Origin: Albimonas donghaensis
Lineage (GTDB): Bacteria > Pseudomonadota > Alphaproteobacteria > Rhodobacterales > Rhodobacteraceae
NCBI RefSeq assembly: GCF_900106695.1
Contig: NZ_FNMZ01000001.1
Location: forward strand, 992,001-1,056,000
Reading direction: 5' to 3'
DNA: 64,000 nucleotides
Of this stretch, positions 8,845 to 17,257 are shown in pieces; the first letter of the stretch is position 1; each line of letters starts with the position of its first letter. Both the position numbers and the translations under genes were made by a program. Below the pieces are notes generated by a model. The model saw only the letters and a program-made list of their open reading frames with translations. It was not told the DNA's origin and ran no database searches.

Positions 8845-9405
8845 ATGACCCGCCTCGCCCGCTTCTCCGCCTGCGTCTATTGCGGCTCCCGCGACGGCGC
8901 CCGCCCCGAATACGCCCGCGCCGCCGCCCTCATCGGCGAGGGACTGGCCCGGCGCGGCATCCGCCTGGTCTACGGGGCCGGCGACGTCGGGCTGATGGGC
9001 GAGGTCGCCCGCGCCGCCCAGCAGGCCGGCGGCCAGACCTTCGGCGTCATCCCCCGCCATCTCGAAACGGTGGAGATCGGCAAGCAGGACCTCACCTCCT
9101 ACGTGGTCACCGAGACCATGCATGAGCGCAAGAAGGTGATGCTGATGAACGCCGACGTGGTGATCTGCCTGCCCGGCGGCGCCGGCTCGCTGGACGAGCT
9201 GTTCGAGGCGCTGACCTGGCGCCAGCTCGGCCTGCATGACAAGCCGGTGTTCCTGCTCAACACCGAGGGCTATTGGGACAAGCTCATCGCCCTTGTCGAC
9301 CACATGGCGCAGGAGGGGTTCTGCAGCGCCGATTTCGTGCGCTTCATGCAGGTGGAGACAAGCCCGCTGGCCCTGCTCGACCGGATCGAGCAGCTGCGCG
9401 GCTGA
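8845..9405 (+). CDS. LOG-family protein (TIGR00730; nucleoside-monophosphate phosphoribohydrolase-like)
   Basis: The product is 186 residues, close to the family norm, with a Rossmann-like fold. The N-terminal CVYCGSRDGARPEYARAA matches the family. The active-site motif is LPGGAGSLDELFEALTW, corresponding to PGGxGTxxE with Ser for Thr. Plant and bacterial LOG proteins release ribose 5-phosphate from (cytokinin) nucleotides; some bacterial members are better described as nucleotide 5-monophosphate nucleosidases. The ATG at 8845 follows AGGAG at a good distance. It stands alone, divergent from the LysM gene, so there is no context for its physiological substrate. Confidence 0.9.
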   Translation: MTRLARFSACVYCGSRDGARPEYARAAALIGEGLARRGIRLVYGAGDVGLMGEVARAAQQAGGQTFGVIPRHLETVEIGKQDLTSYVVTETMHERKKVMLMNADVVICLPGGAGSLDELFEALTWRQLGLHDKPVFLLNTEGYWDKLIALVDHMAQEGFCSADFVRFMQVETSPLALLDRIEQLRG

Positions 9406-9433
9406 TCCCGCCGCCCCTCCCGCTCCCGCCCCT

Positions 9434-10132
9434 TCAGCTCCTGCGGCGACGCCGGGCGACGAAGCCCAGCCCGCCCAGACCGCCCAGCCCGACCGCCAGC
9501 AGCGGCGCCGCGGCCGGCAGCGGGACCGCCGAGGCGGAGGCCTGGTCGACGGTCCAGCCCAGTTCCGGGGCCGACAGCGCCACGTCATGGATGCGCACGT
9601 TGTCCATCAGGCCGGTGACGAACTGCGACCCGCTGTTGTAGCGGGCGCCCACCACCAGGTCCCCGATATTGTCGTCGGCGAGGGTCCCCGTCGTCGCCGC
9701 CGAGACCTTCAGGTCGCCGTTCACATAGACCCGCTGCACCGAGCCGTCATAGGTGAACGCCAGATGCATCCAGGTGTCGGCCGCCGGCGGAGCGAAGGAC
9801 CCGCTGCTGGCGGCGTCGATCGGGGACAGTCCGTCCGCCCAGGTGCTCGCCGCGTTGGTTCCCCAGTCCCCAAGCACCAGGTAGTGGTCGCTATACAGGC
9901 TGATGTAGTGGCCCCCGCTGACGTAGCTCGGCCGCTTCACCCAGGTCTCCAGGGTGAAGGTCGACAGGGAGAGCGCGCCGATGTCGACGATCCCGTAATC
10001 CCCGCTGCCGTCCAGCGACAAAGCCTGCCCGAACATCCCCGATGCATAGGTGGCGTCGCCCATCAGGGCGAGGTGCTCGCCATTGCCGGAACTGTCGTTC
10101 CCGGTCCCCTCGAAGGTGTATTCCACCACCAT
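9434..10132 (-). CDS. LamG-like VPLPA-CTERM protein, apparently without a signal peptide
   Basis: The frame encodes a concanavalin-A/LamG-type beta sandwich that starts at once (MVVEYTFEGTGNDSSGNGEH) and continues through TFTLETWVKRP, WMHLAFTYDGSVQRVYVNG and MDNVRIHDVALS. It ends in the sorting tail VPLPAAAPLLAV, a hydrophobic helix and ARRRRRS. Such tails need Sec export, yet no hydrophobic signal segment precedes the domain in any frame. The only in-frame ATG is at 10132, directly at the domain, and no Shine-Dalgarno precedes it. The upstream codons PASAA resemble the end of a signal peptide. The sodB terminator is only about 65 bases further upstream, so the 5-prime end may have been lost. 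It may be a pseudogene. Confidence 0.62.
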   Translation of the reverse strand: MVVEYTFEGTGNDSSGNGEHLALMGDATYASGMFGQALSLDGSGDYGIVDIGALSLSTFTLETWVKRPSYVSGGHYISLYSDHYLVLGDWGTNAASTWADGLSPIDAASSGSFAPPAADTWMHLAFTYDGSVQRVYVNGDLKVSAATTGTLADDNIGDLVVGARYNSGSQFVTGLMDNVRIHDVALSAPELGWTVDQASASAVPLPAAAPLLAVGLGGLGGLGFVARRRRRS

Positions 10133-10198
10133 CGCGGCGGAAGCGGGCGCGGCGTCGGCCCCCGCATCCGCCCGACAGGCCGGGCCCCGCGCATGAAA

Positions 10199-10226
10199 AG
10201 GCCCCGCCCGTTTCCGGGCGGGGCCT
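10199..10226 (-). terminator. terminator after sodB
   Basis: A perfect 12-bp stem, AGGCCCCGCCCG (10199-10210) with 10215-10226 and loop TTTC, lies 26 bases after the sodB stop. On the minus strand the stem is followed by a short T run (TTTT at 10196-10199). Confidence 0.75.
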
Positions 10227-10251
10227 CCTTCTCGGATGCGTCGCGCGCGGC

Positions 10252-10845
10252 TCACATGCGCGAGGCGACGTTCTCCCAGTTCACCAGCTTGTCGAGGAAG
10301 TTCGACAGGTAGGCCGGGCGCTTGTTGCGGAAGTCGATGTAGTAGGAGTGCTCCCACACATCGCAGCCCAGCAGCGCGGTCTGGCCGAAGCACAGCGGGT
10401 TCACGCCGTTCTCGGTCTTGGTGACCTTCAGCGACCCGTCCTTGTCCTTGACCAGCCAGGCCCAGCCCGAGCCGAACTGCCCGGCGCCGGCGGCGGCGAA
10501 CTCGTCCTTGAACTTGTCGACCGACCCGAAGGCCTCGGTCAGCGCCTTCTCCAGCTCGCCCGGCATGCCGGTCGGGCCCATCATCTCCCAGAACTGGGTG
10601 TGGTTCCAATGCTGGGAGGCGTTGTTGAAGATGCCGGACTGCGCCACCGCATCGGCCTTGTAGGTGCCGACCACGATCTCCTCGACCGACTTGCCGGCCC
10701 ACTCGGTGCCTTCGATCAGCTTGTTGCCGTTGTCGACATAGGCCTTGTGGTGGATGTCGTGGTGATACTCCAGCGTCTCCTTGGACATGCCGGCGTCGGC
10801 CAGCGCGTCATGGGCGTAGGGCAGCGGGGGAAGTTCGAAAGCCAT
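10252..10845 (-). CDS. sodB: superoxide dismutase, Fe type
   Basis: This cytoplasmic enzyme of 197 residues converts superoxide to oxygen and hydrogen peroxide. Metal ligands are visible as H28 (EYHHDIHHKAY), H82 (WNHTQFW), D162 and H166 (DVWEHSYY). Gln78 in NNASQHWNH is the active-site glutamine position typical of Fe enzymes rather than Mn enzymes, so sodB is preferred over sodA; this is a family-based call. The ATG at 10845 has GGGAG upstream at seven bases. Longer upstream frames read into low-complexity GC-rich sequence and are rejected. The gene is single, with its own terminator and a hairpin in the leader. Confidence 0.95.
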   Translation of the reverse strand: MAFELPPLPYAHDALADAGMSKETLEYHHDIHHKAYVDNGNKLIEGTEWAGKSVEEIVVGTYKADAVAQSGIFNNASQHWNHTQFWEMMGPTGMPGELEKALTEAFGSVDKFKDEFAAAGAGQFGSGWAWLVKDKDGSLKVTKTENGVNPLCFGQTALLGCDVWEHSYYIDFRNKRPAYLSNFLDKLVNWENVASRM

Positions 10846-10894
10846 GTGGTTGCTCCCAGTCGAGGCGCGGGGGGCTCCGCGCCGGTTGTCGGAA

Positions 10895-10920
10895 CCCGGA
10901 GGGGTCTTGCGCCCTCCGGG
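10895..10920 (-). promoter_or_regulatory. hairpin in the sodB leader
   Basis: CCCGGAGGG (10895-10903) pairs with 10912-10920 around an eight-base loop, 50-75 bases upstream of the sodB start. It could be a leader structure affecting expression or RNA stability. No promoter was identified with confidence in the 275-base gap up to 11120. Confidence 0.35.
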
Positions 10921-11119
10921 CCGCGGCGCCTTCGGCCGCGATCGTATCGGCGGACGGGGCGCGCCGCGTCGCGCGCGGCGGTCCATCCCGTCCTTCGGAA
11001 GATGTAGCCCTGCAAGGCGGCGCCTCCAAGGCCAAGACGGCGTGCGAAACCGTCGCCCCCGGATTACCTTGCGTCACATCAGGCGTCGATGCGGCTCCGG
11101 GGCGCCGACACGGCGCCGA

Positions 11120-11494
11120 TCAGACGGCGATCAGGGCGGCGGCGACCCGGCGGCCCTCGGCCAGCAGCACGTTGAAGGTCCGGCAGGCGGCCGGCGTCGA
11201 CATGGGGTCGAGCCCCACGCCCGCCGCCTCCAGCGCCGCGCGGGCCTCACGCGGGGGGAAGCCCACATCCGCGCCCGCGCCCAGCAGCAGCACGTCGATG
11301 TCCTCGGCCGCGGCCAGGATCGGGGCCAGCGCCTCCGGCCCCAGCGCCGACAGCTCGGCCACCGGCCAGTCGGCCATGCCGCCGGGCAGCAGCAGCTGGC
11401 TGCCCATCCGCTTCGCGCCGCCGATGCGGAAGCCGCCGCCGCCATAGGCCTCGATCGGCGGACGGGCGTCGAAATCGATCTCCAGCATGCGCAT
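11120..11494 (-). CDS. Mth938-like domain protein (NDUFAF3-related)
   Basis: This small soluble protein of 124 residues has the Mth938/DUF498 fold pattern: an N-terminal strand (MLEIDFDARPPIEAYGGGGFRIGG), LLLPGGMADWPV, LLLGAGADVGFPP and a C-terminal TFNVLLAEGRRVAAALI. The mitochondrial relative NDUFAF3 assists complex I assembly; the bacterial role is not settled. In many alphaproteobacteria it sits directly after secF, and here it is the last gene of the yajC-secD-secF cluster, separated from secF by an inserted TauE/SafE gene. Start at 11494 is the first Met of the conserved region. Confidence 0.85.
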   Translation of the reverse strand: MRMLEIDFDARPPIEAYGGGGFRIGGAKRMGSQLLLPGGMADWPVAELSALGPEALAPILAAAEDIDVLLLGAGADVGFPPREARAALEAAGVGLDPMSTPAACRTFNVLLAEGRRVAAALIAV

Positions 11495-11589
11495 CGCGCG
11501 TCTCCCGTCGATTGCGTGTGCGCCGGACCCTAGCCCCGGAGCCCGCGCGCGCGAAACCCCCTCGGTCCCGCAACCTCAGTCCGACAACC

Positions 11590-12351
11590 TCAGTCCCACA
11601 GCGGCAGGCCCGACAGCGCGGCGAAGAAGATCAGCCCGAAGGCCAGCCGGCGGAACAGCGTCTCCGGCGCCAGCGGGAACAGGCGCTTGCCCACTTCCAC
11701 CCCGCACAGGAACAGCGGGGCCAGCACCAGCCCCAGCGCCACCGCCTCGGTCCCGAAGAACCCCGCCCGCCACAGCAGCGCCGCCGAGACGACCGAGGAC
11801 GCCGCGAACAGCACCACGATATTGGCCCGCATCGCCGCCGGTTCCGCCGAGCGGCCCAGGTAGAACAGCACCACCGGCACGCCCGACAGCCCAGCGATCC
11901 CGCCCATCAGCCCCGCGGCCGCCCCCACCGGCGCCCCGATCCAGCGCGGCGCCGCCCCCGTCGCCCGCCAGCCCGAGGCCAGCGCCAGCGCCGCCGCCAG
12001 CGCCGCGAGGCACACGAACCAGCGCAGGGTCAGATCGGGCAGCGTCGCCAGCAGCCAGACCCCGACCGGCGTGCCGATCAGCACGCCGCCCAGCATCACC
12101 GCCACCTCGCGCCGCGCGCAGCGCCGCAGGCTCTCGCCCAGCAGAGAGAAGGTTCCGAAGGCGTTGAAAACCGTGAGGGTGGCCAGCGCCAGGCCGGCGG
12201 GGGCGAAGATCGCGGCGACCGGCATGAACACCAGCGCCACCCCGAAGCCCGAGAACCCCCGCACCACGCCCGCCGTCAGGCAGGCCGCCGCCAGGATCGG
12301 AAAGCCCGGCCGCGACACCGCCGCGGCCAGCGCTTCCCATGCCCAGCTCAT
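11590..12351 (-). CDS. TauE/SafE-family sulfite/organosulfonate exporter
   Basis: The membrane protein has 253 residues and about eight hydrophobic segments. It carries the two related half-motifs of the family: GVVRGFSGFGVALVFMP near the N-terminus and GLMGGIAGLSGVPVVLFYL in the second half. Family members are proposed to export sulfite, sulfoacetate or related anions, but most are uncharacterised. The start codon lies seven bases after the secF stop, so it is probably co-transcribed with the sec genes. This is unusual company, and it separates secF from the Mth938 gene that commonly follows it. Substrate unknown. Confidence 0.85.
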   Translation of the reverse strand: MSWAWEALAAAVSRPGFPILAAACLTAGVVRGFSGFGVALVFMPVAAIFAPAGLALATLTVFNAFGTFSLLGESLRRCARREVAVMLGGVLIGTPVGVWLLATLPDLTLRWFVCLAALAAALALASGWRATGAAPRWIGAPVGAAAGLMGGIAGLSGVPVVLFYLGRSAEPAAMRANIVVLFAASSVVSAALLWRAGFFGTEAVALGLVLAPLFLCGVEVGKRLFPLAPETLFRRLAFGLIFFAALSGLPLWD

Positions 12352-12358
12352 GCGCGCG

Positions 12359-13315
12359 TCAGACCTGCGCGCCGCCGAAATTGGTCCCGGCCGGCCCGGT
12401 CTTGTCCGGCTTGGACCAGTCCCGCTTCACGCCCAGCCGCAGCACCAGCACCGAGGCGATGAAGATCGACGAATACGTGCCCACCACGATCCCCCAGATC
12501 ATCGCCAGCGTGAAGCCGCGGATCACCTCGCCCCCCAGCGCCCACAGGGCCACCAGCGCCACCAGCGTGGTGCCCGAGGTCATCAGGGTCCGGCTCAGGG
12601 TCTCGTTGATCGACAGGTTCAGCACCTCGGCCAGCGACATCTGCTTGAACTTGCGCAGGTTCTCGCGGATGCGGTCGAAGACGATCACCGTGTCGTTGAG
12701 CGAGTAGCCCACGATGGTCAGCAGCGCCGCGATGATCGACAGGTTGAACTCCAGGCTGGTGACCGAGAACACGCCGATGGTCAGCACCACGTCATGGACC
12801 AGCGCGATCACCGCGCCCAGCGCGAACTGCCATTCGAAGCGCAGCCAGATGTAGATCAGCATGAAGAACACCGCGAGCCCCACGGCCAGCGCGCCCTGCT
12901 GGACCAGCTCGCCCGAGACCTTGGGGCCGACCACCTCGACCCGCCGGGTCTCGATGCCGCCGATGGCCTCCTGCAACGCGGCCTCGACCTGGCCGACGAC
13001 CTGCATCTGGGCGTTGCCGTCGCCCTCCTGCACGCCGATGCGGATCAGCACGTCCTGCGGCGCGCCGAAGCCCTGCACCGCCACGTCGCCAAGCCCGAGA
13101 TCGCTGACCGCGGAGCGGATGGCCCCGACATCGGCCGGACCCTCGGTCCGGGCCTCGATCATGATGCCGCCCTTGAAGTCGATGCCGAAATTCAGGCCCT
13201 GGAGCGCGGTGACCGCGAGGCTCGCCACGATCAGGACGATGGAGAAGGCGACCGCGATCCTGCGGAAGCCCATGAAGTCGATCTTGGTGTCGTCGGGGAT
13301 CAGTTTCAGGCGCAT
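12359..13315 (-). CDS. secF: protein translocase subunit SecF
   Basis: This inner-membrane Sec accessory subunit has 318 residues. With SecD and YajC it uses the proton gradient to help preproteins finish crossing the membrane. It has TM1 (RRIAVAFSIVLIVASLAV), the signature LNFGIDFKGG, a periplasmic domain, and five C-terminal helices with GYSLNDTVIVFDRIREN and TLMTSGTTLVALVALW. Length and motif order are typical. The start is 16 bases after the secD stop and the stop is seven bases before the TauE/SafE start, consistent with one operon. Confidence 0.97.
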   Translation of the reverse strand: MRLKLIPDDTKIDFMGFRRIAVAFSIVLIVASLAVTALQGLNFGIDFKGGIMIEARTEGPADVGAIRSAVSDLGLGDVAVQGFGAPQDVLIRIGVQEGDGNAQMQVVGQVEAALQEAIGGIETRRVEVVGPKVSGELVQQGALAVGLAVFFMLIYIWLRFEWQFALGAVIALVHDVVLTIGVFSVTSLEFNLSIIAALLTIVGYSLNDTVIVFDRIRENLRKFKQMSLAEVLNLSINETLSRTLMTSGTTLVALVALWALGGEVIRGFTLAMIWGIVVGTYSSIFIASVLVLRLGVKRDWSKPDKTGPAGTNFGGAQV

Positions 13316-13331
13316 GTCCGTCGTCCCTTCC

Positions 13332-14999
13332 TCAAACCGTCAGGGTCTTGGGCCGCGCGCGCGCGAACCAGACGGCCACCATCAGGCGGGTGACCATGAT
13401 CGCCGAGAACACCGAGGTCACGATGCCCACGCCCAGCGTCACCGAAAAGCCTTTCACCGGGCCGGAGCCGATGGCGAACAGCAGCACGGCCGCGATGAAG
13501 GTGGTGACGTTGGCGTCGATGATGGCGGTGAAGGCGCGCTCATAGCCGGTCTCGATGGCGCGGGCGGGGCCCTTGCCGGCGCGCAGCTCCTCGCGGATGC
13601 GCTCGAAGATCAGCACGTTGGCGTCGACCGCCATGCCGATGGTCAGCACGATGCCCGCGATGCCCGGCAGGGTCAGCGTGGCCCCGATCAGCGACAGGAT
13701 CGCCAGCAGCAGCGCCACGTTGAGGATCAGCGCGATATTGGCGTAGAGCCCGAACATCCCGTAGCTGGCGAACATCACCACCAGCACCGCGCCGAAGGCC
13801 ACGACCACCGCGATCTCGCCGGCCGCGATGGAATCCGCGCCCAGGTCGGGGCCGACCGTGCGCTGCTCCAGCACCGTGATCTCCGCGGGCAGCGCGCCGG
13901 CCCGCAGCAGGATCGACAGATTCGACGCGCTCTCCACCGTGAAGCTGCCCGAGATCTGGCCCGAGCCCCCGGTGATCGCCTCGCGGATGTTGGGCGCGGT
14001 GATCACCTCGTCGTCCAGCACGATGGCGAAGGGACGCCCGACATTGGCCGCGGTCACTTCGCCGAAGCGCCGCGCGCCGGCGGCGTCGAAGCGGAAGTTC
14101 ACCACCGGCTGTCCGGTGCGGCTGTCGAAGCCGGGCTGGGCGTCGGTCAGCCGGTCGCCGGTGATCAGCGCGTCGCGCTCCAGCAGGTAGAACCGCCCCG
14201 CATCCTCGGCGTCGGGCATCTTGATCTGGTTGGGCCCCGCCTGCCCCGCCGCGTCGGTCACGCTGTCGACCATGTGAAAGGTCAGCTTGGCGGTCTTCCC
14301 GATGATCGCCAGCAGCTCCTCGGCCGAGCCGATGCCCGGCACCTGCACCAGGATCCGGTCCGCGCCCTGGCGCTGGATGGTCGGCTCGCGGGTGCCGGTC
14401 TCGTCGATGCGCCGCCGCACGATCTCAAGGCTCTGCGCCATGGTGCGGTCGTCCATCGCCGCGATCGCGCCCTCGGTCAGGCGGATCGAGATGTTGCGCC
14501 CCTCCGCGTCGACCTCCAGGTCCGGCCCGCCCGCGCCCAGCAGCCCGCCGCCCACCGGCTGCGCCAGCTCGCGCAGCGCGTCGACGGCGATATCCGCCGC
14601 CTCGGCGTCCTCCAGCCGGATCGCCAGCTCCGCCTCGCCGTCCCGCTCGACCCGGCGGAACGGGCCCACCTGGTCGCGCAGCTCGCGCAGCGTGCGCCGC
14701 GCCTCGGGCCACAGCGCGTCCAGCCGCTCCGCATGGACATCGTCCACCGCGACCTCGACCAGCAGATGCGCGCCGCCCCTCAGGTCCAGCCCGAGATTGA
14801 CCAGCGACGAGGGCAGGAACGACGGCCAGGCCTCGGCCTCCGCTTCCGCCTCCGGCCCGGCGGTCCCGGCCTCGATGGCGGCGCGGGCGTCATTGGCGCG
14901 CTCGACGGTGGAGTAGAAGGCGTTGGGCGCCGCGAAGACGACCCCGGCCGCGCAGATCAGCAGGACCAGCGCCGTCTTCCAGGCGGGATAGTGGAGCAT
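13332..14999 (-). CDS. secD: protein translocase subunit SecD
   Basis: This Sec accessory subunit has 555 residues, partnering SecF. TM1 lies at the N-terminus (ALVLLICAAGVVFAAPNAFY), then LGLDLRGGAHLLVEV, the large periplasmic P1 domain (about 60-370), and five TM helices containing GMAVDANVLIFERIREELR and the conserved TFIAAVLLF. The P1 region includes the family QVPGI segment (RILVQVPGIGSAEEL). The gene lies between yajC (139 bases upstream) and secF (16 bases downstream). All family features are intact. Confidence 0.97.
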   Translation of the reverse strand: MLHYPAWKTALVLLICAAGVVFAAPNAFYSTVERANDARAAIEAGTAGPEAEAEAEAWPSFLPSSLVNLGLDLRGGAHLLVEVAVDDVHAERLDALWPEARRTLRELRDQVGPFRRVERDGEAELAIRLEDAEAADIAVDALRELAQPVGGGLLGAGGPDLEVDAEGRNISIRLTEGAIAAMDDRTMAQSLEIVRRRIDETGTREPTIQRQGADRILVQVPGIGSAEELLAIIGKTAKLTFHMVDSVTDAAGQAGPNQIKMPDAEDAGRFYLLERDALITGDRLTDAQPGFDSRTGQPVVNFRFDAAGARRFGEVTAANVGRPFAIVLDDEVITAPNIREAITGGSGQISGSFTVESASNLSILLRAGALPAEITVLEQRTVGPDLGADSIAAGEIAVVVAFGAVLVVMFASYGMFGLYANIALILNVALLLAILSLIGATLTLPGIAGIVLTIGMAVDANVLIFERIREELRAGKGPARAIETGYERAFTAIIDANVTTFIAAVLLFAIGSGPVKGFSVTLGVGIVTSVFSAIMVTRLMVAVWFARARPKTLTV

Positions 15000-15137
15000 G
15001 GATTTCTCCGTCGCGTCCGCGGCGCGGCGCTCAAGGCCCGGCGCGGGAAGCGGGTGTCACGTGGCCGCGTCCCGCCCCCCGCCGCGCTCCGTCGCCAGCG
15101 GCGGGAAGCGCGAGGGGCGGGCCGCGTCGGCGTCGGA

Positions 15138-15473
15138 TCAGCTCTTTTCGGCGGCCGGTTCGGTCTTGGACACGACCTGCGCGATGGTGGAGCGCACCAC
15201 CTTGACCTTCACGCCCTCGGCGATCTCGACCTCGATCTCCTGGTCGTCGTCCTTGACGCGGGTGACCTTGCCCATCACGCCGCCGCCGGTGACCACCTGG
15301 TCGCCGCGGCGCAGGGCGGCGAGCATGTTCTTGTGCTCTTTCGCGCGCTTCTGCTGGGGGCGGATGATGAAGAAGTAGAAGATCACGAAGATCAGGATCA
15401 GCGGCACGAAGGAGCCGAGGCCCCCCATGGGACCGCCGGCGGCCGTCTGAGCGTGGGCCGGAGTGATGAACAT
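15138..15473 (-). CDS. yajC: preprotein translocase accessory subunit YajC
   Basis: The product is 111 residues. One membrane helix (FVPLILIFVIFYFFIIRPQ) follows a short periplasmic N-terminus, and a conserved cytoplasmic domain begins with GDQVVTGGGVMGKV. YajC associates with SecDF; its exact role is minor and still unclear. The ATG at 15473 is preceded by TAAGGAGG four bases upstream, a full match to the anti-Shine-Dalgarno and the strongest ribosome-binding site noticed in the window. It is the first gene of the yajC-secD-secF cluster, so the promoter should lie between 15474 and 15687, where nothing clear could be picked out. Confidence 0.96.
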   Translation of the reverse strand: MFITPAHAQTAAGGPMGGLGSFVPLILIFVIFYFFIIRPQQKRAKEHKNMLAALRRGDQVVTGGGVMGKVTRVKDDDQEIEVEIAEGVKVKVVRSTIAQVVSKTEPAAEKS

Positions 15474-15687
15474 GCCGCCTCCTTAAGGGGGTCGTTACAG
15501 GTCGCGTCCGTCGAGCGCGGGCCGGTCTGAGATGGGGAGCCGGGCCGAGCCCGCAAGGGCGCGCGGACTATAGCCGCGGAGGCGCCGAGCGCAAGGCGGC
15601 GCGGCTGCGCATCCCCCGCGCCTCTTCCGCTGGCGCCACGCCCCGTCCCGGTGCAGGATGACCGGGATTTGAACGGGGGGCGGGCAT

Positions 15688-17118
15688 TTGAGCGAGGACG
15701 ACAGGCCGCAGCCGAAAACCATACTGGAACGCTGGGCCAGTTCCCTGCGCGCCGAGGGGCTGCCCGGCGGTCTCGCCCAGGTCGCCTTCGGCTTGCTGGT
15801 CCTCGCCACGATCCTGCTGCTTGGGTTGGTGTTCCGCTTCACCGCGATCGTCTTCGACGCAAAACTCGAACTCGGCCACGAGGGCCTTCGCAATCTCGCC
15901 CTCGTGCTCGCCGGTCTCATCGGCCTGCCCTTCCTCGCCTGGCGTTCCTGGACCGCTCACCGGCAAGCGGAGACCGCGCAGACCACCAACATCACCACCC
16001 GCATCAACGAAGCCGTGAAGATGCTCGGCGCCGAGAAATCCGTGAAGGGGACCGAGCCGCATCCGATCTGGCGTCGCGCCCCCGACGGAGCCATCGCCCG
16101 CGACCCCGACGGCGCTCCCCTGCCCGAGCTGGACGCCGCAGGCGCCCCCCTCACCGAATACCGCTCGACCGAGCGCACCGAGCCCAATCTCGAAGTCCGC
16201 CTCGGCGCCCTCTACGCGCTGGAGCGCATCGCCCAGGACAGCCTCCGCGATCACGTCCCGATCATGGAGACCCTCTGCGCCTATATCCGCGAGAACTCCG
16301 AGAACCTCGACGAACCCGCCCGCCCCCGCATCGACATCCTGACGGCCCTCACCATCCTCGGCCGCCGCGGCCCGGACCAGCGCGCGCAGGAGGCGAAGCG
16401 GACCCCACGCTACCGCCCCGACCTCGGCGGCGCGAAATTCGGGCGCAACGACCTCAGCGGGCTGGCGTTGCAGGGCATGCTTTTCGTCAGGGCGGAGATG
16501 GAGTGGGCGATCCTCAGCGAGGCGAGGATGGAGGGGGCGGACCTCAGCTGGGCGAAGATGGAGGGGGCGATCCTCTTCGGGGCGAAGATGGAGGGGGCGA
16601 TCCTCAGCGAGGCGAGGATGGAGGGGGCGATCCTCAGCGAGGCGAGGATGGAGGGGGCGAACCTCCGCGAGGCGAGGATGGAGGGGGCGAACCTCCGCGA
16701 GGCGAAGATGGAGGGGGCGGACCTCCGCGGGGCGGGGATGGAGGGGGCGGCCCTCGGCGAAATTTCGCTATCCTCCCTCGACTGCACCGCGGCTCAGCTT
16801 GCCGGGGCGGCGGTGCAGTCGAGGGAGGATAGCGAAGTCTTGCGGATCAGACCTGAACAGGCGGTTGAGATCTTCGCAGATGGTTCGGTGATCCTGCCCG
16901 AAGGCGCGGGCTTCGTGCGTCCGGCCCATTGGTGCGCCGAGAAGCTGAACTTCTTCGCCTTCCGCAGCCGTTGGCGCGACTGGCGGGCGCGGAAGAACCT
17001 CCCCTGGCCCCCGCCCGGCCGCGCGCTAGCTGACCTGGCCGACCACCCCGCCACCCCCTTCGACTCCCCCGTCCAGCCTCACGAAATCTACGCCCGCTGG
17101 ACCCCGCCCGCCCAATAA
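15688..17118 (+). CDS. membrane-anchored pentapeptide-repeat protein
   Basis: The product is 476 residues. Two predicted membrane helices (about 30-52 and 66-86) are followed by a cytoplasmic region with the LYALERIAQDS motif and the CAYIREN segment seen in bacterial pentapeptide proteins of this type. A right-handed beta-helix of pentapeptides (A-D/N/I-L-x-x, about 260-357) comes next, then a unique C-terminal domain (about 385-476). The first codon is TTG at 15688, after a GGGG-rich stretch, and no ATG lies before the first helix, so the start is tentative. The repeats are encoded by near-identical 30-bp DNA units followed by a perfect inverted repeat. It sits alone between yajC (divergent) and serS. 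Function unknown. Confidence 0.8.
   Translation: MSEDDRPQPKTILERWASSLRAEGLPGGLAQVAFGLLVLATILLLGLVFRFTAIVFDAKLELGHEGLRNLALVLAGLIGLPFLAWRSWTAHRQAETAQTTNITTRINEAVKMLGAEKSVKGTEPHPIWRRAPDGAIARDPDGAPLPELDAAGAPLTEYRSTERTEPNLEVRLGALYALERIAQDSLRDHVPIMETLCAYIRENSENLDEPARPRIDILTALTILGRRGPDQRAQEAKRTPRYRPDLGGAKFGRNDLSGLALQGMLFVRAEMEWAILSEARMEGADLSWAKMEGAILFGAKMEGAILSEARMEGAILSEARMEGANLREARMEGANLREAKMEGADLRGAGMEGAALGEISLSSLDCTAAQLAGAAVQSREDSEVLRIRPEQAVEIFADGSVILPEGAGFVRPAHWCAEKLNFFAFRSRWRDWRARKNLPWPPPGRALADLADHPATPFDSPVQPHEIYARWTPPAQ
16491..16760 (+). repeat. nine 30-bp in-frame tandem repeats
   Basis: Units begin every 30 bases from 16491 to 16731, consensus GGCGAGGATGGAGGGGGCGA plus ten more bases. Units at 16641 and 16671 are identical and others differ by one to a few bases. 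Each unit encodes two pentapeptides (ARMEG AILSE type). Such DNA identity, beyond what protein repeats require, suggests recent expansion by slippage or recombination. Confidence 0.92.
16764..16836. repeat. perfect 27-bp inverted repeat inside the pentapeptide gene
   Basis: The left arm 16764-16790 (TTCGCTATCCTCCCTCGACT and seven more) is the exact reverse complement of 16810-16836, with a 19-base spacer. It lies in frame within the coding sequence just after the tandem repeats and encodes residues about 359-383. It is not a terminator: coding continues for 282 bases and there is no T run. Confidence 0.93.
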
Positions 17119-17257
17119 CCAACCCTTCCGCTTGGCATACGCCCGGTGCACGCGCGGTGCACGCATGTCACCCCCCATTTCACACGCGCCTTTTCCTCCG
17201 CGCCCGGCTGTCGCATAACCCGCCACACCCAAGCGACTCGGCCCCCGGGAGGCTCCC

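Noticed and set aside
16491-16760. Regular 30-bp repeats that could suggest a CRISPR array
   Set aside because: There are no unique spacers between units; the repeats are contiguous, in frame, and encode a pentapeptide helix. No cas gene is present.
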